A stretch of DNA of 64,000 nt from Cryptomeria japonica (Eukaryota > Streptophyta > Pinopsida > Cupressales > Cupressaceae): positions 265,581,925 through 265,645,924 of the forward strand of contig NC_081415.1 in assembly GCF_030272615.1 (NCBI RefSeq), written 5' to 3'. Position 1 is the stretch's first letter; the number at the start of each line of letters is the position of its first letter. This document shows, in pieces, positions 22,246-34,949 of the stretch. The notes beneath the pieces are model-generated. The model worked only from the letters and a program-made list of their open reading frames with translations, made no database searches and was not told where the DNA came from. Position numbers and translations under genes: made by a program.

Positions 22246-22994
22246 GTGTATGCAAGACAACTGTTAGGAACTAGCCCACTTGAATCAGGATCACATTCCG
22301 ATGACTTGGAATTAATCAAGGACAATCGGGAGCTACTTGTGCGAGGTCATTCTGATGAGAGTGTCGTTCTAGAAATTGAAATGCATATTGAAATCTCTGA
22401 CATCTCTATGATGACCCCTAATATCTTTGAAACAATTCACCCTGAGGATCCTTTACCCTTAATCCATCCTAAACTTATTGACTGGGAAAATGAAAGACAT
22501 ACCACCATTGATACCTTTCCTAATGACCATGCCATATCCTTATATCTTAATGCAATCAAACCCACAACAAATTCCACCAGGGATTTTTCTAACGTATCTT
22601 TGAGTCACATGGGTGCCAAATCTCCTAGACGCAAAAATAAAAATAAAGAATACAATATCAAGTCTATTGTTGAAACCCATTTATTGGCAACACTAGACCG
22701 AGAAAAATTAAAAAAGAAAGGATGCATCTAATGATCAAAACCTCCTTGAGGTGCTGAAAGATGGGAGATTTGACACCTTACCTGAATACTATCAAGAGGG
22801 GTCATCTATCATGATAGAACCAATAGAGACAGTTACCATTGGCACAATTTATCTACATCTAGCAATCTCTCTAACAGAACATGAAGTACAAAAATATTTG
22901 ACACTCTTCAAAAGGAGGAAAATAAAAAGATGGTCATATGCAGACATTCTAGGGTTGGATCCAGATCTTATAATACATCACCTGAATATCAGTC
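22246..22994 (+). pseudogene. Tat-C PR-RT spacer
   Basis: It contains HPKLIDWENERHTTIDTFPN and DGRFDTLPEYYQEGSS, and RRKIKRWSYADILGLDPDLI, matching Tat-A 745-1280. There is one frame change near 22735. It ends abruptly in HHLNI near 22994, the point where the deletion begins. Confidence 0.75.
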
Positions 22995-23560
22995 TAGGAC
23001 CAGGCATCAATAATGGAACACAACATGTATCAGGAGCAAGCATACTATTCATCACACCACAAGGTCATACAATTTTAAAAGTGTACAAATTAAGCATCCC
23101 ATACACCAACAATATAGCAGAATATGAAGCTTTGGTCACAAGAATCAAAATGTCCATAGAGTGGAACATTACACAGCTACAAGTCTTTGGAGAATCTCAG
23201 CTTGACATCAATAAAATAAATGATGATTATCAAACAAAGGATGAAAAAGCTAATGCCTTATAAGAAGATGGTTGATGATGTCAAGAAATACTTTGTCAAA
23301 ATAAATTTTTAGAAGATTCTGAGGAATGCCAACATAGCAGCAGATGCCATGGCAACACTTGCTTCTATATTGCAAACACAAGAAAATCCAGAGCATTACG
23401 AATTCCTGGTGGAAGAGTTGTTTTACCCTACTCATAATTGTCCTGATTCCCAAACTATCTGTCACCTTTTTGGGCATGATTCCTCCTACTATGGCCAAAC
23501 TTAAACATACCTAAAATATAATATCCCCCCTCTTTACTTTTCAAAGAATCAAAAGAGAAG
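22995..23560 (+). pseudogene. Tat-C second RNase H joined to the spacer by a deletion
   Basis: Right after HHLNI the protein continues as ASILFITPQGH, EYEALVTRIKM, GESQLDINKI and AADAMATLAS, which corresponds to the second RNase H of Tat-A (2640-2970). RT and the first RNase H, about 1.35 kb in Tat-A, are absent. The GDS motif has become GES. The integrase N-terminus fades after YNIPPLYFSKNQKRSF near 23555. Confidence 0.8.
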
Positions 23561-24129
23561 CTTTATTTGCCAATCTGAATCTTCCTACAATAGGATATCA
23601 ACAAAATATGAGTTCTTTATCCAATCAATCTTATCAATTATATCAATCAATCTCATCTAATCTATTCTATCATATCTTACCCAAGATGTATCTTTCCTGG
23701 AACTAGACATTCTGATCAATTCTTATATAGGATATATCATTCCTGAAACTAGACACTTTGATCATCTTTGTCTTATACAGGAGGTATCATTCATGAAACC
23801 AGACTAAATCTCGATCTTATCAATCTAATCAATCTTATCAATTCAAACAAACTCTATCAATCATCACATCAAGAACCACATCAAAGTAATCAAAGAACTC
23901 ACACTTACATCAACCACAGTTGCAAGAATCATCTAATAATCTATCAAGAAAACAATTTCGCAAAGATCCAAAAACTCCAAAGGTCAATTATCTCAATTTA
24001 TCTCTCGAGGGGGAATCATCGTATCACAATTTAGCAATCAATGGTTGGGGCATCCTATCAAACCAATATCACATCAACATCATCACATTGAGATTATTCT
24101 TTAAATCAACGTGTCATCACACCTCGCTT
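23561..24129. repeat. Tat-C 3' noncoding, ATCAATC-rich
   Basis: No gene. Short direct repeats occur, for example GATATATCATTCCTGAAACTAG around 23688, 23729 and 23780 in variant forms. Confidence 0.5.
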
Positions 24130-24144
24130 CAAAGAGGGGAAAAA
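24130..24144 (+). promoter_or_regulatory. Tat-C polypurine tract
   Basis: CAAAGAGGGGAAAAA directly abuts the 3' LTR start TGTATCC. Tat-B has CAAAGAGGGGCAAAA in the same place on its strand. Confidence 0.85.
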
Positions 24145-25142
24145 TGTATCCACCTAAAAATGGTCTGAAGATAATTAATTAAATAAGCAATTATTTAATT
24201 AATCCTCCTTCCCAATTTAATTGAATTAATTAGCAATTTGATTAAATTATCCCATTCATCTACTTATTAATAAATCTAAGGATTTATTTAATAGTTTCAT
24301 TTAAATAGTCCCCTTTGATTCATTCCTTCTAACCCCCTAATTAATTAAAACAAATCAATTTATGACTTGTTCAAAGTTAATTAGCCTTTTCCTATTATTT
24401 TAATTTTTAAATTCAAACTACCCATCCTAACCATCTTCTAACTTCAACCATTCCACCTAACCCTAGGTTTGCCTAACCCTATCCTATCTTGCACATCCTA
24501 ACCTCCTATGGTATGGATATTCTCCCCTTGAGACACATGGCACTTTTGCCACATGTCTCCTCCCTTGGACACTTGCCCTCTCACGAGCAAGGCTCCTTGA
24601 CACTTGTCACCACAAAGATGACAAGTGTCCCTTCCTCCAACCTCTTCTCCAACTTCTTCAATCTTGGCCCTTTATATCTTCAGATCAGATCTGGATCATT
24701 GATTCCTGCTACCTCAGCTTTGGCCTTGGAATTCCTATAAATATCCCCCATTTTTGGAGCAATAAGGATCCTTTACATTCATAGTTTTAGCATCATTGCT
24801 ATAGGAAATTTGCATTTCATTTATCTAGTAATTAGTATTTTGGATTAATCATAGCATGTTAATCTAGTTTCATAGATCATGCATTCAATATCATTTGTAT
24901 AATCAATCATGGTCAAGTAGCTACTCAACTCTTGAGTTGCCACTTTGGAGGTCATTGCTTCACTGAGAGCCAATCAATCCAACACCTATTCAAGGTCCTC
25001 AAGAATAGAGGAAAATGGGACATTTCAAGGAAGGCTTATGGTTTGCATCTTTAATTTAGTTTTCAATTAAGCTTTCCATTATGTTTTTATTGTCTCATTA
25101 TATGTGTATGCCTTTCTTATTTACCATATTTTTAGCATCACA
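24145..25142 (+). repeat. Tat-C 3' LTR
   Basis: 998 bp, TGTATCCACC to AGCATCACA, preceded by a polypurine tract. TATAAATA is at 24736-24743 in good context. It matches 16558-17533. Confidence 0.9.
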
Positions 25143-27462
25143 TTATCAGTTAACTATCAGTTATCAGTCCATTCTTCATATGCCATCTTGGAAGCTATCG
25201 ATAATTATTTGAGAGCACACCATATGCAACCAGAAATAGTGGAGTTAGGACACAATCAAACTTAAATCATGAAGGTAAAAATAATGTTTTTATTTTATAT
25301 GTATTTCATGTAGTTTCATTGGTTGAGTTTGGATTTCCTATGTCATTTCCTTTTTATTTTGTGAAACTAACATGTTGCAGGCAGTATTCTGATGATGAAA
25401 TTCAATTCGACACACGTATTGATACTAATTCTCAAGATGAATCTCTTGCAAGCCTAGTTAGCAAGATATATTCTCATCCTCATCAACCAAACCTAAACCT
25501 TATATTACTTTTATGTAAAATAATTCTTATATTCATGTCCTAGATGGACCTTTGTACATTATCATGAGAATCAATGATAACCCACACAAGGAGTACTCAT
25601 TGATCCTATTTTCTTGGTGAATGCTACTACATGATATTTCCTCTATGTGCATGAATTGTACCAAGACACATGTGAGAAATAAAAAAACTTGGTTAGAATT
25701 CATGATGGTTCCAGTACTCATCCTACCCTTGGTTGAACCCAAAGATCTAAATGTACCCTTTACCATAATTACCATGTCAAACCAATTTTGTGTGAAGTTA
25801 AGTCACCCTTGGCTCACTTCCATGAGATTGGTCCCTTTAGTATCTAAAATTTTAAATTTGTTTATTGAAGTTAATTTATAAATTGTTCATCACAATGGAT
25901 TTTGCCCATTGTCTCACCATTGACACTTTTTACTTGATTATTTTTGGCCTTGTCTAACTAAACCCACTAAATCTTGGGAGGAATTTCGGTTCTTATCCTA
26001 CCAAAAGTTTAAAGCTAGTAAGATTGAATTTTTTTTTACCTATGAAGGTTATGCTATTAATTCCTCATATCCCATGAATGAAGCATAGTTTGAAGTTGGT
26101 ATCCTTCCTCATCCCCAAAATTTTATTATTTATGTTGTGGTTCCACCTCTTCCATACTTTGTAGGACTATGAAGAAAAATCTCAACATAACCTAGAGCCC
26201 CCACACCTTGAAGATTTTTATATTCTTCTTATTTCTGTAAAGCCAAGAGTAAAGAAAACTATTGTTAAGGGGCCTTCCCCTTCTATTGTTTTGCAACCAT
26301 ATATGATTCCTTCTATTCCTCCTTCTTCTCTACCAAAAAAGGATGAAAAGGGATCAATATTGAATGACACACAGGTTTCTGCTTCACAAGGTTCCTACTA
26401 CACTAGAAAAATTCATAATGTGAAAGAATGTAGGATATAATGTTGTGTTGTAGCTGATCAACTTTTTGAAGCAAGTAAACCTTCCTTTAGTAATCCTTCA
26501 CCTATCAATCCATTAGCCATTTTTTTCTTCCCCAACTTGTGTTCCTACCTCTCCTAAGTATGAGCCTTAATTTTTGTAACCTATCTAAAATCATAAGTTC
26601 TTACCTCATTCCCCTTGATTGATTTTGAAGGTCCATCCTATCAAATATTCTTCTTCTATAGTTGATAATTCTTGTGATGGTACTAATAGAACTATTACAA
26701 TACCTCATGTGCTTCATTCAAATAATGATTCTACTGGTGTGAAATAAAACTTGAGAATAATATAGAATTATCTATAAGATCCTTACAAAATATATGAATT
26801 TATCATACATGGGCATGTGTGATGATCTCTCTCTACTGAGTGATCCTTCATGTATGGAACCAATAACTGCTCCTTATACTGCACTTGCAGTAATCCCTTT
26901 AGCATATTTCTTGTCATCTCATTATGATGAGAAATATTGGGATGTAGATGATTTTATATAGATCAACTCACAAGCATGGTACCCTTTGTATTTTTCTGTG
27001 TTATTGTACATACTATTATTCACCATGATGTACTACTTGGAATGTATTTTTTTGTATTAGTTCTATTTGGATGACCCTTGATGCTCTATTGGCACTATGG
27101 TACAAAGGGAACAAATCTATTGTGAAGTTAATCTTTAAGTATCTTAATTCTTTCATTTTTCATAGATGTTATTTTGTTTCATCTTTCGAGGATGATGCAG
27201 AGAATTGAGAAAATTAGGTATCTTCCATGTTGAACCAAAAGTTATTTTTATTCTTTATTTACTCTCCCTCCTTACTCCCAACTTGACTAAATTTGACAGA
27301 TGAGGTCTATTCAAAATAAAAATATTTATACACATCATCTATCACATACTAATATTGACTCCAAATTTTTGAACCCCTTATGTTCTCTTGTATGATATTG
27401 CTTGTTTATATGTGGCATCACCTCCACTTTCCTTTTTTCAAAGCAACTCATTGTGGTAACAT
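25143..27462. other. 2.3 kb without a recognisable gene
   Basis: AT-rich DNA. Short ORFs (such as 25319-25543 and 25621-25881 on +) have no recognisable motif and are interrupted in every frame. It may be old transposon or intron sequence. Confidence 0.5.
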
Positions 27463-28196
27463 GCTTACATTGCATTCCTTTGCCATATTAGCAGTCCACC
27501 TTATTTGACCATTGAATCTAGTCCGCAAAAGGTTGAGGATTTTCAAATTTGAAAAGTCTCTCCTCTCGCGAGCTCTTTGAGCCGAGAGGGAGAGGTGGGA
27601 ACAACTAGCAGAGGGCTTATCCATGAGGGAAAAATTTAGTACACTCTTCATGTTGGAGGGAGGTAATACTTAGGGGCAAGGAGTTGGGATTCCTCCAACA
27701 TTTCAGACCCTGGATCGAGAGCCCATGAGCTGCAAGAGCATCAGCCACCCTATTGCCCTCTCTATAGATATGAATGATGCAGACTCTAAGCTTATAATTG
27801 ACATTATCAAAGGATTGAAAAGGCTCAACTAGTTGATTGAATTTATTATTAGAGACATTATCAAACTTATATCTGAATTAGATTCTTTCAACATCAATCA
27901 TGTCTACAGAGAGGGAAATTGGGTGGTTGATTCTCTTGCAGCTCATGGGCTCTCAATCTAGGGTCTGAGATGTTGGAGGAATCCTAACTCCCTGCCCCTA
28001 AGTGTTAACTCCCTCCTACATAAAGAATGTACTAAATTTATCTCTCATGGATAAGCCCTTTTCTATTTGTTCTCACCCCTCCCTCTCAACTCAAAGAGGT
28101 CGTGGGAGGAGAGACTTTTCAAATTTGAAAATCATCAACCTTTTGATGACTGGATTCAACGATCAAATGAGGTGGACTACCAATATAGCAATGTAA
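27463..28196. repeat. Imperfect inverted repeat of two LINE 3' ends
   Basis: The left arm (about 27463-27795) is the reverse complement of the right arm (about 27880-28196), with roughly 85 bp between. In the right arm + reads HVYREGNWVADSLAAHGLS (27898-27954), the typical C-terminal end of the RNase H region of plant LINE-type proteins; the left arm encodes the same on the minus strand. Arms differ at many points, so the duplication is not new. A transcript through it would fold into a long hairpin. Confidence 0.75.
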
Positions 28197-28499
28197 TGTG
28201 ATGTTTGCATCATCATCATTTATTGGAATACTTTCCTCTTGTTTTTTCTAATTATGATGTTGGCATGTACTACCATGCATATGACCCTAATGGGATGGAC
28301 TGCCTTCATTGGTCAATACAAGCAAATTGTTCAACGTGGATCCTGTATTAAGGATTTTTATTCATGCTCTGATTCCAAGATGACCTTCTACATGCCCAAG
28401 GTCATGTCGAAAGGTTTGATTAATGGTTCACACAATTTATCTTGTCTGATGGATAATTATGGTAATTATTTCACGGCCACTAATACATTTGGACTAGAT

Positions 28500-28700
28500 T
28501 TTTGACTAAGGTTTCCGACGAAGAAGGTATATTGTGGCCAAATTTGATTTTTTTTGAAAAAATGCCTGCATTTGTCATAATTTCGACGGAAATTACCCAT
28601 TTGGTTTCGACGAAGAAGGCATTAGCAATGAGAATTTTCTTTTTTTCAAAAAAGTGCTCGAGTTCATCGTAATTCTGACGATAGCGGCCATTACAAAATA
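28500..28700. repeat. Diverged tandem pair of about 100 bp
   Basis: CGACGAAGAAGG occurs at 28517 and 28607, each followed by a T-rich run, a TTTTTGAAAAAA/TTTTTCAAAAAA word and GT(A/C)ATAATT or CGTAATTC. No coding meaning is seen. Confidence 0.45.
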
Positions 28701-28936
28701 AAAAAAGAGGTAGGGAATTCATTTGTGAATTCCAATCCCGCGTAGGCATCTGTGGTGACTTCAACCCCCAAGAACAGCAAACCTGTGTCGAAGGCAATCC
28801 CATGCAGGAGGTAGATTCAAATTGCCCTAGTTTTTAATTTCATGTTACAAACAATATACATGTGGTGGTTAATTGTCCTAGTTTAATCTCGTAAAACCAT
28901 AGAACTGTGATTGAGGAGTGAGCGTTCAATTTTGTA

Positions 28937-29683
28937 TCAGCAATCTCTTCCTCCCGTATATGTGCATGTTGATTGTTCACATGAGATCACATCTCTTTGC
29001 AGCATCGTATCAAACAATTCATGAGCCTTGTCCATGTTTCCACATTTTGCATTCATGTCAAGCAGGGCATTTGCAAGTACAACACCTAACAAAATTCCTC
29101 CATCCGTTATGCTTTGATGGATGTCCATACCCTGTTCCAAAGCTCCCATTTTTGCACAGGCAGGGAGGATGCTAGCAAAGGTTGTGGAATTTGGCTTTAT
29201 GCCTTCCAGTTTCATTTGCTTGAAAGTGTCTAAAGCCTTTTCGACAAATCCATTTTGTGCATATCCAGCAATCGTTGCAGTCCACGAGACAACATTTCTT
29301 TTAGGCATTCTATCAAATAGTTCACATGCCTTGTCTATGCTTCCATATTTTGCATACATGTCTACCAAGGCAGTTACAACTACAACATCTGACAAAATTT
29401 CTCTATCCTTTATGCTTTGATGAATGTCCATAACCTATTCCAAATCTCCCATTTTGGCACAGGCAGGAAGGATAGTAGCAATGGTCGTGGAATTTGGCTT
29501 TACACCTACCGATTGCATTTTCTTGAAAGTTTCTAAAGCCTTCTCAACAAATCCATTTTGTGTAGTTGCAACTACATCTGACAAAATTCCTCTATCTTTT
29601 ATGCTTTGATGGATGTCCATACCCTGTTCCAAAGCTCCCATTTCGGCATAGGCTGGGAGTAGGCTGGCAAACGTAACTAAAGA
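28937..29683 (-). pseudogene. PLS-type pentatricopeptide repeat (PPR) fragment
   Basis: PPR proteins bind organelle RNA. The minus strand reads VTFASLLPAYAEMGALEQG (29683-29627), then repeat units with VVTALVDMYAKYGSIDKACE, LFDRMPKRNVVSWTATIAGY, AQNGFVEKALDTFKQM and NSTTFASILPACAKMG, typical of land-plant PLS PPRs. A TAG at 29432-29434 (expected Gln) splits it. The upstream unit lacks the 'LVDMYAK...SWT' half, so part of a repeat was deleted. Homology ends near 28985. No start codon region, organelle-targeting peptide or E/DYW tail is seen. A pseudogene piece, not a working gene. Confidence 0.85.
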
Positions 29684-29689
29684 AACACA

Positions 29690-31180
29690 ATGATCAGCTC
29701 CAAAGACATCAAACCACTACTAACAAAACTGAGAGTCTAAAATATGATAGGGAATAGTGTGAGCTGTCCTGAAATAAAATATTTTATTTTCAATTTCAAC
29801 TAAAACACAATTACTCAGCCATTTAATGTTATTAATAAGTGTTTAATTTATGAAAGAGATAAATGGTTGGCCACAAGTACATGAGTTACTAAATGCACAA
29901 AAATAAGTGAATTTGATATTCAAAACTATCTACAATGAATTAAATTCTTGTCCATTAGTCATTTATGTTTGCAATAAGCATCTTTCTTTGTTTTTCTTAA
30001 TCTGTATTCATAGTTATGTGCATATTTCACATTCTATAATTAGGATGTCAATTGCTATGGCTGAACACTAGCATGATGTTTGTGTTGTGGTATAGATGCA
30101 TGGAAACATAATTATGGGATTGTTATATTATAGAGATCATAAATCTAGATATCACATATTAGTTATAGCTCTTCTTGGATTGAGTCTAAAGTTGACATAC
30201 AGTCATAAAGCCATTATTAGCAAATCTATCCATTTCTAGTAAAGACAATTGAGAAAGTGATTTTGATATTGAGAGTTTCTTATCTGTTTACCTATTGATC
30301 ATTATTAAGCCATAATATTTAGGTCTATTTATCTCTCTTGCAAAACCTCTGTAAGTGTCCTAGATTGTCCCTACTACTCACTCTTCAATTTAGAAAAATG
30401 GAGTTCTAAAGATTTGTTGCACAAGATGGTGTTGAACGTATCAACAAGGCTAGCATGGAAGGCATGTTCAAGCTTCCACTTGTACAGCTTACAACAAATG
30501 ATTTGTTGATAGAAGAAATTCTTGAAATAGGGATACAATCAAAAGACAAGTAAGTACATACAAACCTCCTCAGTTGAAAGTAAAATCTATGTATAAAAAG
30601 AGTACATTGAATCCCAATCTATAAACATGATAGAGATACCGATGGAGACTTAATTGGATGTAGCATGTCACACCAAAGTTGTTAGAGTATGCTAAGCTAG
30701 TACATAATGTTTCATAAAGCCACATTAGTATTTTACCCAGATCATTATCTACCAAAACTAACTATAGTAATCCTTTTGACAATTAATTTCATGGTGCTAG
30801 ATCTTCATTTAGTTCCACTTCTTGTTGGAGAAAAGAACAGTTATTTCTTGAGGTAGATGAATATCCTATCAACAAAGGACAAGACCCTTTCTAGAATATA
30901 ACAAATTATACTCCGACAAAAGATCGTGGGGGTTTCACTAGAGATATTGAATAAGAGATAGACTTTTACTGCTGCATTAAAAGCATTGGCATTTTCTTCA
31001 TTTATTGATGTAAACTCTCTGTGACGCCACCACAACCAAGAAAGGTGTAAAAAGTTGTTTGCAATGCATGGATTTTTAGAATTGTCCTTTGAGAAAATAG
31101 AATTAAAGTATGGAACCAGGATCTGCCAGCTCCTGAGGGAAAGACCATGTCAAACAATAATTTCTATTTTCTTGCCTATG
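29690..31180. other. 1.5 kb without a supported gene
   Basis: AT-rich. A short open stretch at 30400-30550 (+) reads KASMEGMFKLPLVQLTTNDL; I do not recognise it. Nothing else. Confidence 0.4.
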
Positions 31181-31190
31181 AAGAAAGACC

Positions 31191-33640
31191 ATGTCAGACA
31201 ATATCAACGAACAACAAAATAAGGAGACAATTGCTAGATTGTGGTCTAACTTGAAAAGAAAAGGTGATGGAAAATGTTATTGCCTGTGCAAAATTTGTAA
31301 GGCGTTAAAGACTAGAAGACTTCTAATCAAAACAATGAAGAAAAATTGTAGGCTGCATGGTCACATTGAAGGTGGACATGATTATCATCCATTGGTAAGT
31401 TTTTCATTATATCGTTTTGACAATTTATATACATAATAAATCACATGATGATGAGATCATGATCACAATTTATTTATGTATATCAATTTATATAGGTCGA
31501 GCACCCCAGAGCACATGGTATGGATCAACACAACCCTGAGAATATGGTTTTTGAAGTGGATGAACATGGAGGTGTGAATATTGAAGCTGAAGATAATGAT
31601 CCCATGGAAGATGACGATCATGAGCCAAAAAACACAATTGAAGATGATGGTACAAATACATTGATCCATGACTCATTTAGTACTCGTGTAGCTGATCATG
31701 ATGATGAAGATGACCTTGATGTTGTTCATGATGTCCCTCTACTTGAGAAGGCATCTGAGGCCCTTTATGAAGGCTCGCAGGCAACTCTTCTCTCCGCTAT
31801 ATTGTTGTTGGTGAACTTGAAGGTTATGAATGGTTTATCCAACATAACAATGTCACGTATGTTAAGGCATGTCATATATGTCATAATAAATTGTGAAACA
31901 TGTTGTACCATTAATATTCTTTATTATAGCAAATTATATTTTGTTGTTGTAGATTGATAGGTGAGTTTTTGTTACCACCATCAAATATTCTACCTCGCTC
32001 ATACCGAGAATTATCTGTCGTTATGAAAGATATTGGAATGGAGTATCAAGCAATAGATGCTTGTCCCAATGATCATATTATATATCACAAACAACATGAA
32101 TTTTGAACTAAATGCCCTGAATGTCATATCAGTAGATATCAAATGGATCAAATAACAAAAAGGGTTCCTCGCAAGGTTCTTCACTATATTCCCATTATTC
32201 CATGTATGCAACGATTATTTAAGTGCACTAGCTTGGCACAATTTATGGATTACCATGCATGTAATAGAAGTTGAGATGACATTATTCGAATGCCTGTGGA
32301 TGGTTCAGCATTTATGGACATAGAGGAAAAGTGGCCACACTTTAAAGAAGAATCTCGTTATCTTAGGCTTTCATTGGCAGCAGACGGTGTCAATCCATTT
32401 GGAGAGATGAGATCTATTTACTCAGTGTGGCCTATTTTTGTTATCAGCAATAACATTCCTCCATGGATATCAATAAAGAGGGAGCACATAATGTTGGCAA
32501 TGATTGTTCCAGGTATTTAATCATTTAAATATAGTCATCTAAATTTAATTACAAATATTGCAGTAAAATGGTCATAATAATTATGTAATGTTTTTGTTCA
32601 TTCGATTAGGTAAGTACCAAGTTAAAGATATGAATGTATATATTGAGCCTCTTATCGATGAGTTGCTGGAGTTATGGAATGGTGTCACTATGTATGACGT
32701 CTCTAGACCAATAGAACAAAGACAATTTCAATTCCATGTGATGCTTCTATGGACAATACACGATGCCCCGGGGCTAACACATTTTTGTGGTATGTTATAG
32801 TGTTTAAGTTGTGAATGAACATTATAATTCAAAAAATTATCATATTTAATCCAATTATACAGTATCTTGTAGGTCTTCAAACAAAGGAAAAATTTGCATG
32901 TCATGTTTGTGGTCCAAAGATGAAATCTCGTCATTCAAAAAGTTTAGGAAAGTAGGTGTTTGATGAGTATAGGCACTTTCTCCACAAAAATCATAAGTAT
33001 CGAAATACTAAAAAACATATTTTCAATGGGAAAGAAGAGAATACATCAAAGCCACGAAGAATGACACCTCACCTATGGAAGTTGGAGTATTATAGAATTA
33101 ATCATCAAGGTAATGCCATTCCATCTATTGGTTTATCATAAAACATCTTTTCTATTTTGTTTTGTTTACTGATGATGTGATTGATGATCATGAAGGTCGT
33201 GAAGGCATAAATGAACACCTTCCTAAGGGAATAAAAAGTTATCCCTAACAATTTTGTAGGTTGCCCTACTACGAGCAGTTACAAATTATTCATTTGTTTA
33301 ATAGTATGCATATTGGAAAGAATATAATAGAGACATTATGGAAAATATTGGATGGAAGGCGTGACAAAGAAAAAATTGTCAAAATATGTAGTGACATTCA
33401 GGATTCCAATCATGCAATGATAAATCTCATTCAATCAAATAGCCATGGAGACCAGATTAATATAAGTGAGCTTCCTTGGTTATTAACGGACCAGCAAAGC
33501 AATGCTATAAAAGAAGTCATATGAAAAATTTGATTTCCCACAGGATTTGCTACGAACATAAACAATCTCATATCAAAGAAAAGTGAATTTGGGCTAGGGA
33601 TGAAAACACATGATTGGAATACCTTCATTAAGGTAATTCA
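31191..33640 (+). pseudogene. CACTA (En/Spm) transposase, tnp2 type, with introns
   Basis: The first exon carries the N-terminal motif LHGHIEGGHDYHPL. Predicted exons are 31191-31394, 31496-31866, 31953-32512, 32610-about 32788, about 32873-33106 and about 33192-33640; joins at 31394/31496, 32512/32610 and 32788/32873 keep the frame with GT-AG ends. Landmarks of the tnp2 family are LYEGS then LVNLKVMNGLSN, ADGVNPFG, VWPIFVISNNIPPW, PGLTHFCG, KFACHVCGPKMKSRHSK and FNSMHIGKNI. Stops at 32104, 32953 and 33246 and a shift near 33520 kill it. It ends at a splice-donor-like AAGGTAATTC, just before Tat-B. The rest of the gene was not found beyond 47278. Confidence 0.88.
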
Positions 33641-33661
33641 TGTTCTTGTGTTTTTAGTATG

Positions 33662-34432
33662 TGTATATGGTGAAAATGGATAACAATAATAACAATATTG
33701 AAAGGCTAAATGAATTCAACCACAAAACCCTAGCCTAACAATCAACAAAGATCCACCATAACATATGAAGATTACCTAAGACAATGCAAATCAAATGAAA
33801 TCACAAAGATTATACCATCACATGTCCAATAGGGTTTTGATCTCCATTCTTCCTATCTCCATTGATCTTGCTTGATATATTTGCTCTTAGATTTTATGTG
33901 CACAAGAGCTCAACAAAGAACGGAATGTGGTTGCAAGTAGGATCGTAGTGTAGTCAATTGATCAAGTAGTTAGCTCATTAGGGTTTGATAATGAAAGAAG
34001 CATCTCCTTATATAGAAGACACTATATGAAATGGAGGGGTAAGATTGAGAGGTGTAAAAGGAGGTCGGCTATGATTAGAGGGTAGGTAAAAGAAATAATA
34101 AAATAATGAAAGGGGTAGGTAGTGTATGAATTAAGAGATGAATGACATGTGTCATGGGTAGAAAAGGCTAATGAATTAATTAAATAAATAAAGATTTATT
34201 TAATTAATAGAAGAAGTGGGATAATTAAATAAATAAAAATATTTATTTAATTTAGGAAAAGGATAATTTAAATAAATAAATGTATTTATTTAAATGAGAA
34301 ATAAGGCTAGAAGAGGATAAATGAATTAATTAAATAAATAAGGATTTATTTAATTAATAGAAGAATTAGGCTTAGATAATTAAATAAATAAAATATTTAT
34401 TTAATTAGACATGACAATTTTAGGTGTCTACA
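33662..34432 (-). repeat. Tat-B 3' LTR
   Basis: On the minus strand it runs TGTAGACACC to CCATATACA. TATA motif CTATATAAGG (plus 34006-34015). It contains several AT-rich inverted repeats built from TTAATTAAATAAATA. Confidence 0.92.
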
Positions 34433-34447
34433 TTTTGCCCCTCTTTG
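34433..34447 (-). promoter_or_regulatory. Tat-B polypurine tract
   Basis: The minus strand reads CAAAGAGGGGCAAAA immediately before the LTR. It is almost identical to the Tat-C tract. Confidence 0.9.
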
Positions 34448-34949
34448 AGACAATGCGGCTTGTCGCGTTGTTTCAAAGAAGATAAGATGAACTGATATAG
34501 AGTTGCCCCAGGATGGGAATGATATGCCCCCTCGAGAGATTGGATGAAAATGTCTGAAAAGATTGCAGACAATCTCTCGATAAGAAAGACGGTATAGAAT
34601 GGATTGACCGGATAAAGTGACAGAGTCACGGGATAATGAAGACTGACTCGGGAAATGAAGGCGAGGGCTAGGGTAGGCTATAAGATAGACCACGGGGGAA
34701 AATACATCCTCATTGTCATCTACACATTCACAAGAGCATATTGCAGAGCAAAAATAGAGCAGGAGTAGTCAGCAGCGATGGCTTTCACTCACAGATTCGA
34801 CCGCGTGCGCCGATTTCAGAGGCCAGCAGAGGTAGGAGAGCCGGTAAGTACCACCAAACCTCCTCGTACTTTGACGCATTTAATTTTGTCATTAATGCAT
34901 GTCGAATAGGGTAATAAATGCGCTTAGACTAGGGTCCAAAAAGTGTCAA

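Larger units (their letters stand above)
16558..25142 (+). mobile_element. Tat-C: internally deleted Tat element
   Basis: LTR, primer site, a leader of over 3 kb made of tandem repeats, protease, PR-RT spacer, second RNase H, polypurine tract and 3' LTR are in order. The gag core, RT, first RNase H and integrase are gone. The 5' LTR starts before element N (8651-8684). Because the upstream Tat-A and this element appear to share that LTR, the pair may be a recombination product (LTR-internal-LTR-internal-LTR). Confidence 0.8.

Noticed and set aside
26390-26415. CACTAGAAAAATT as a possible CACTA terminal repeat
   Set aside because: Only one end and no subterminal repeats seen; five kb from the transposase; chance match likely.
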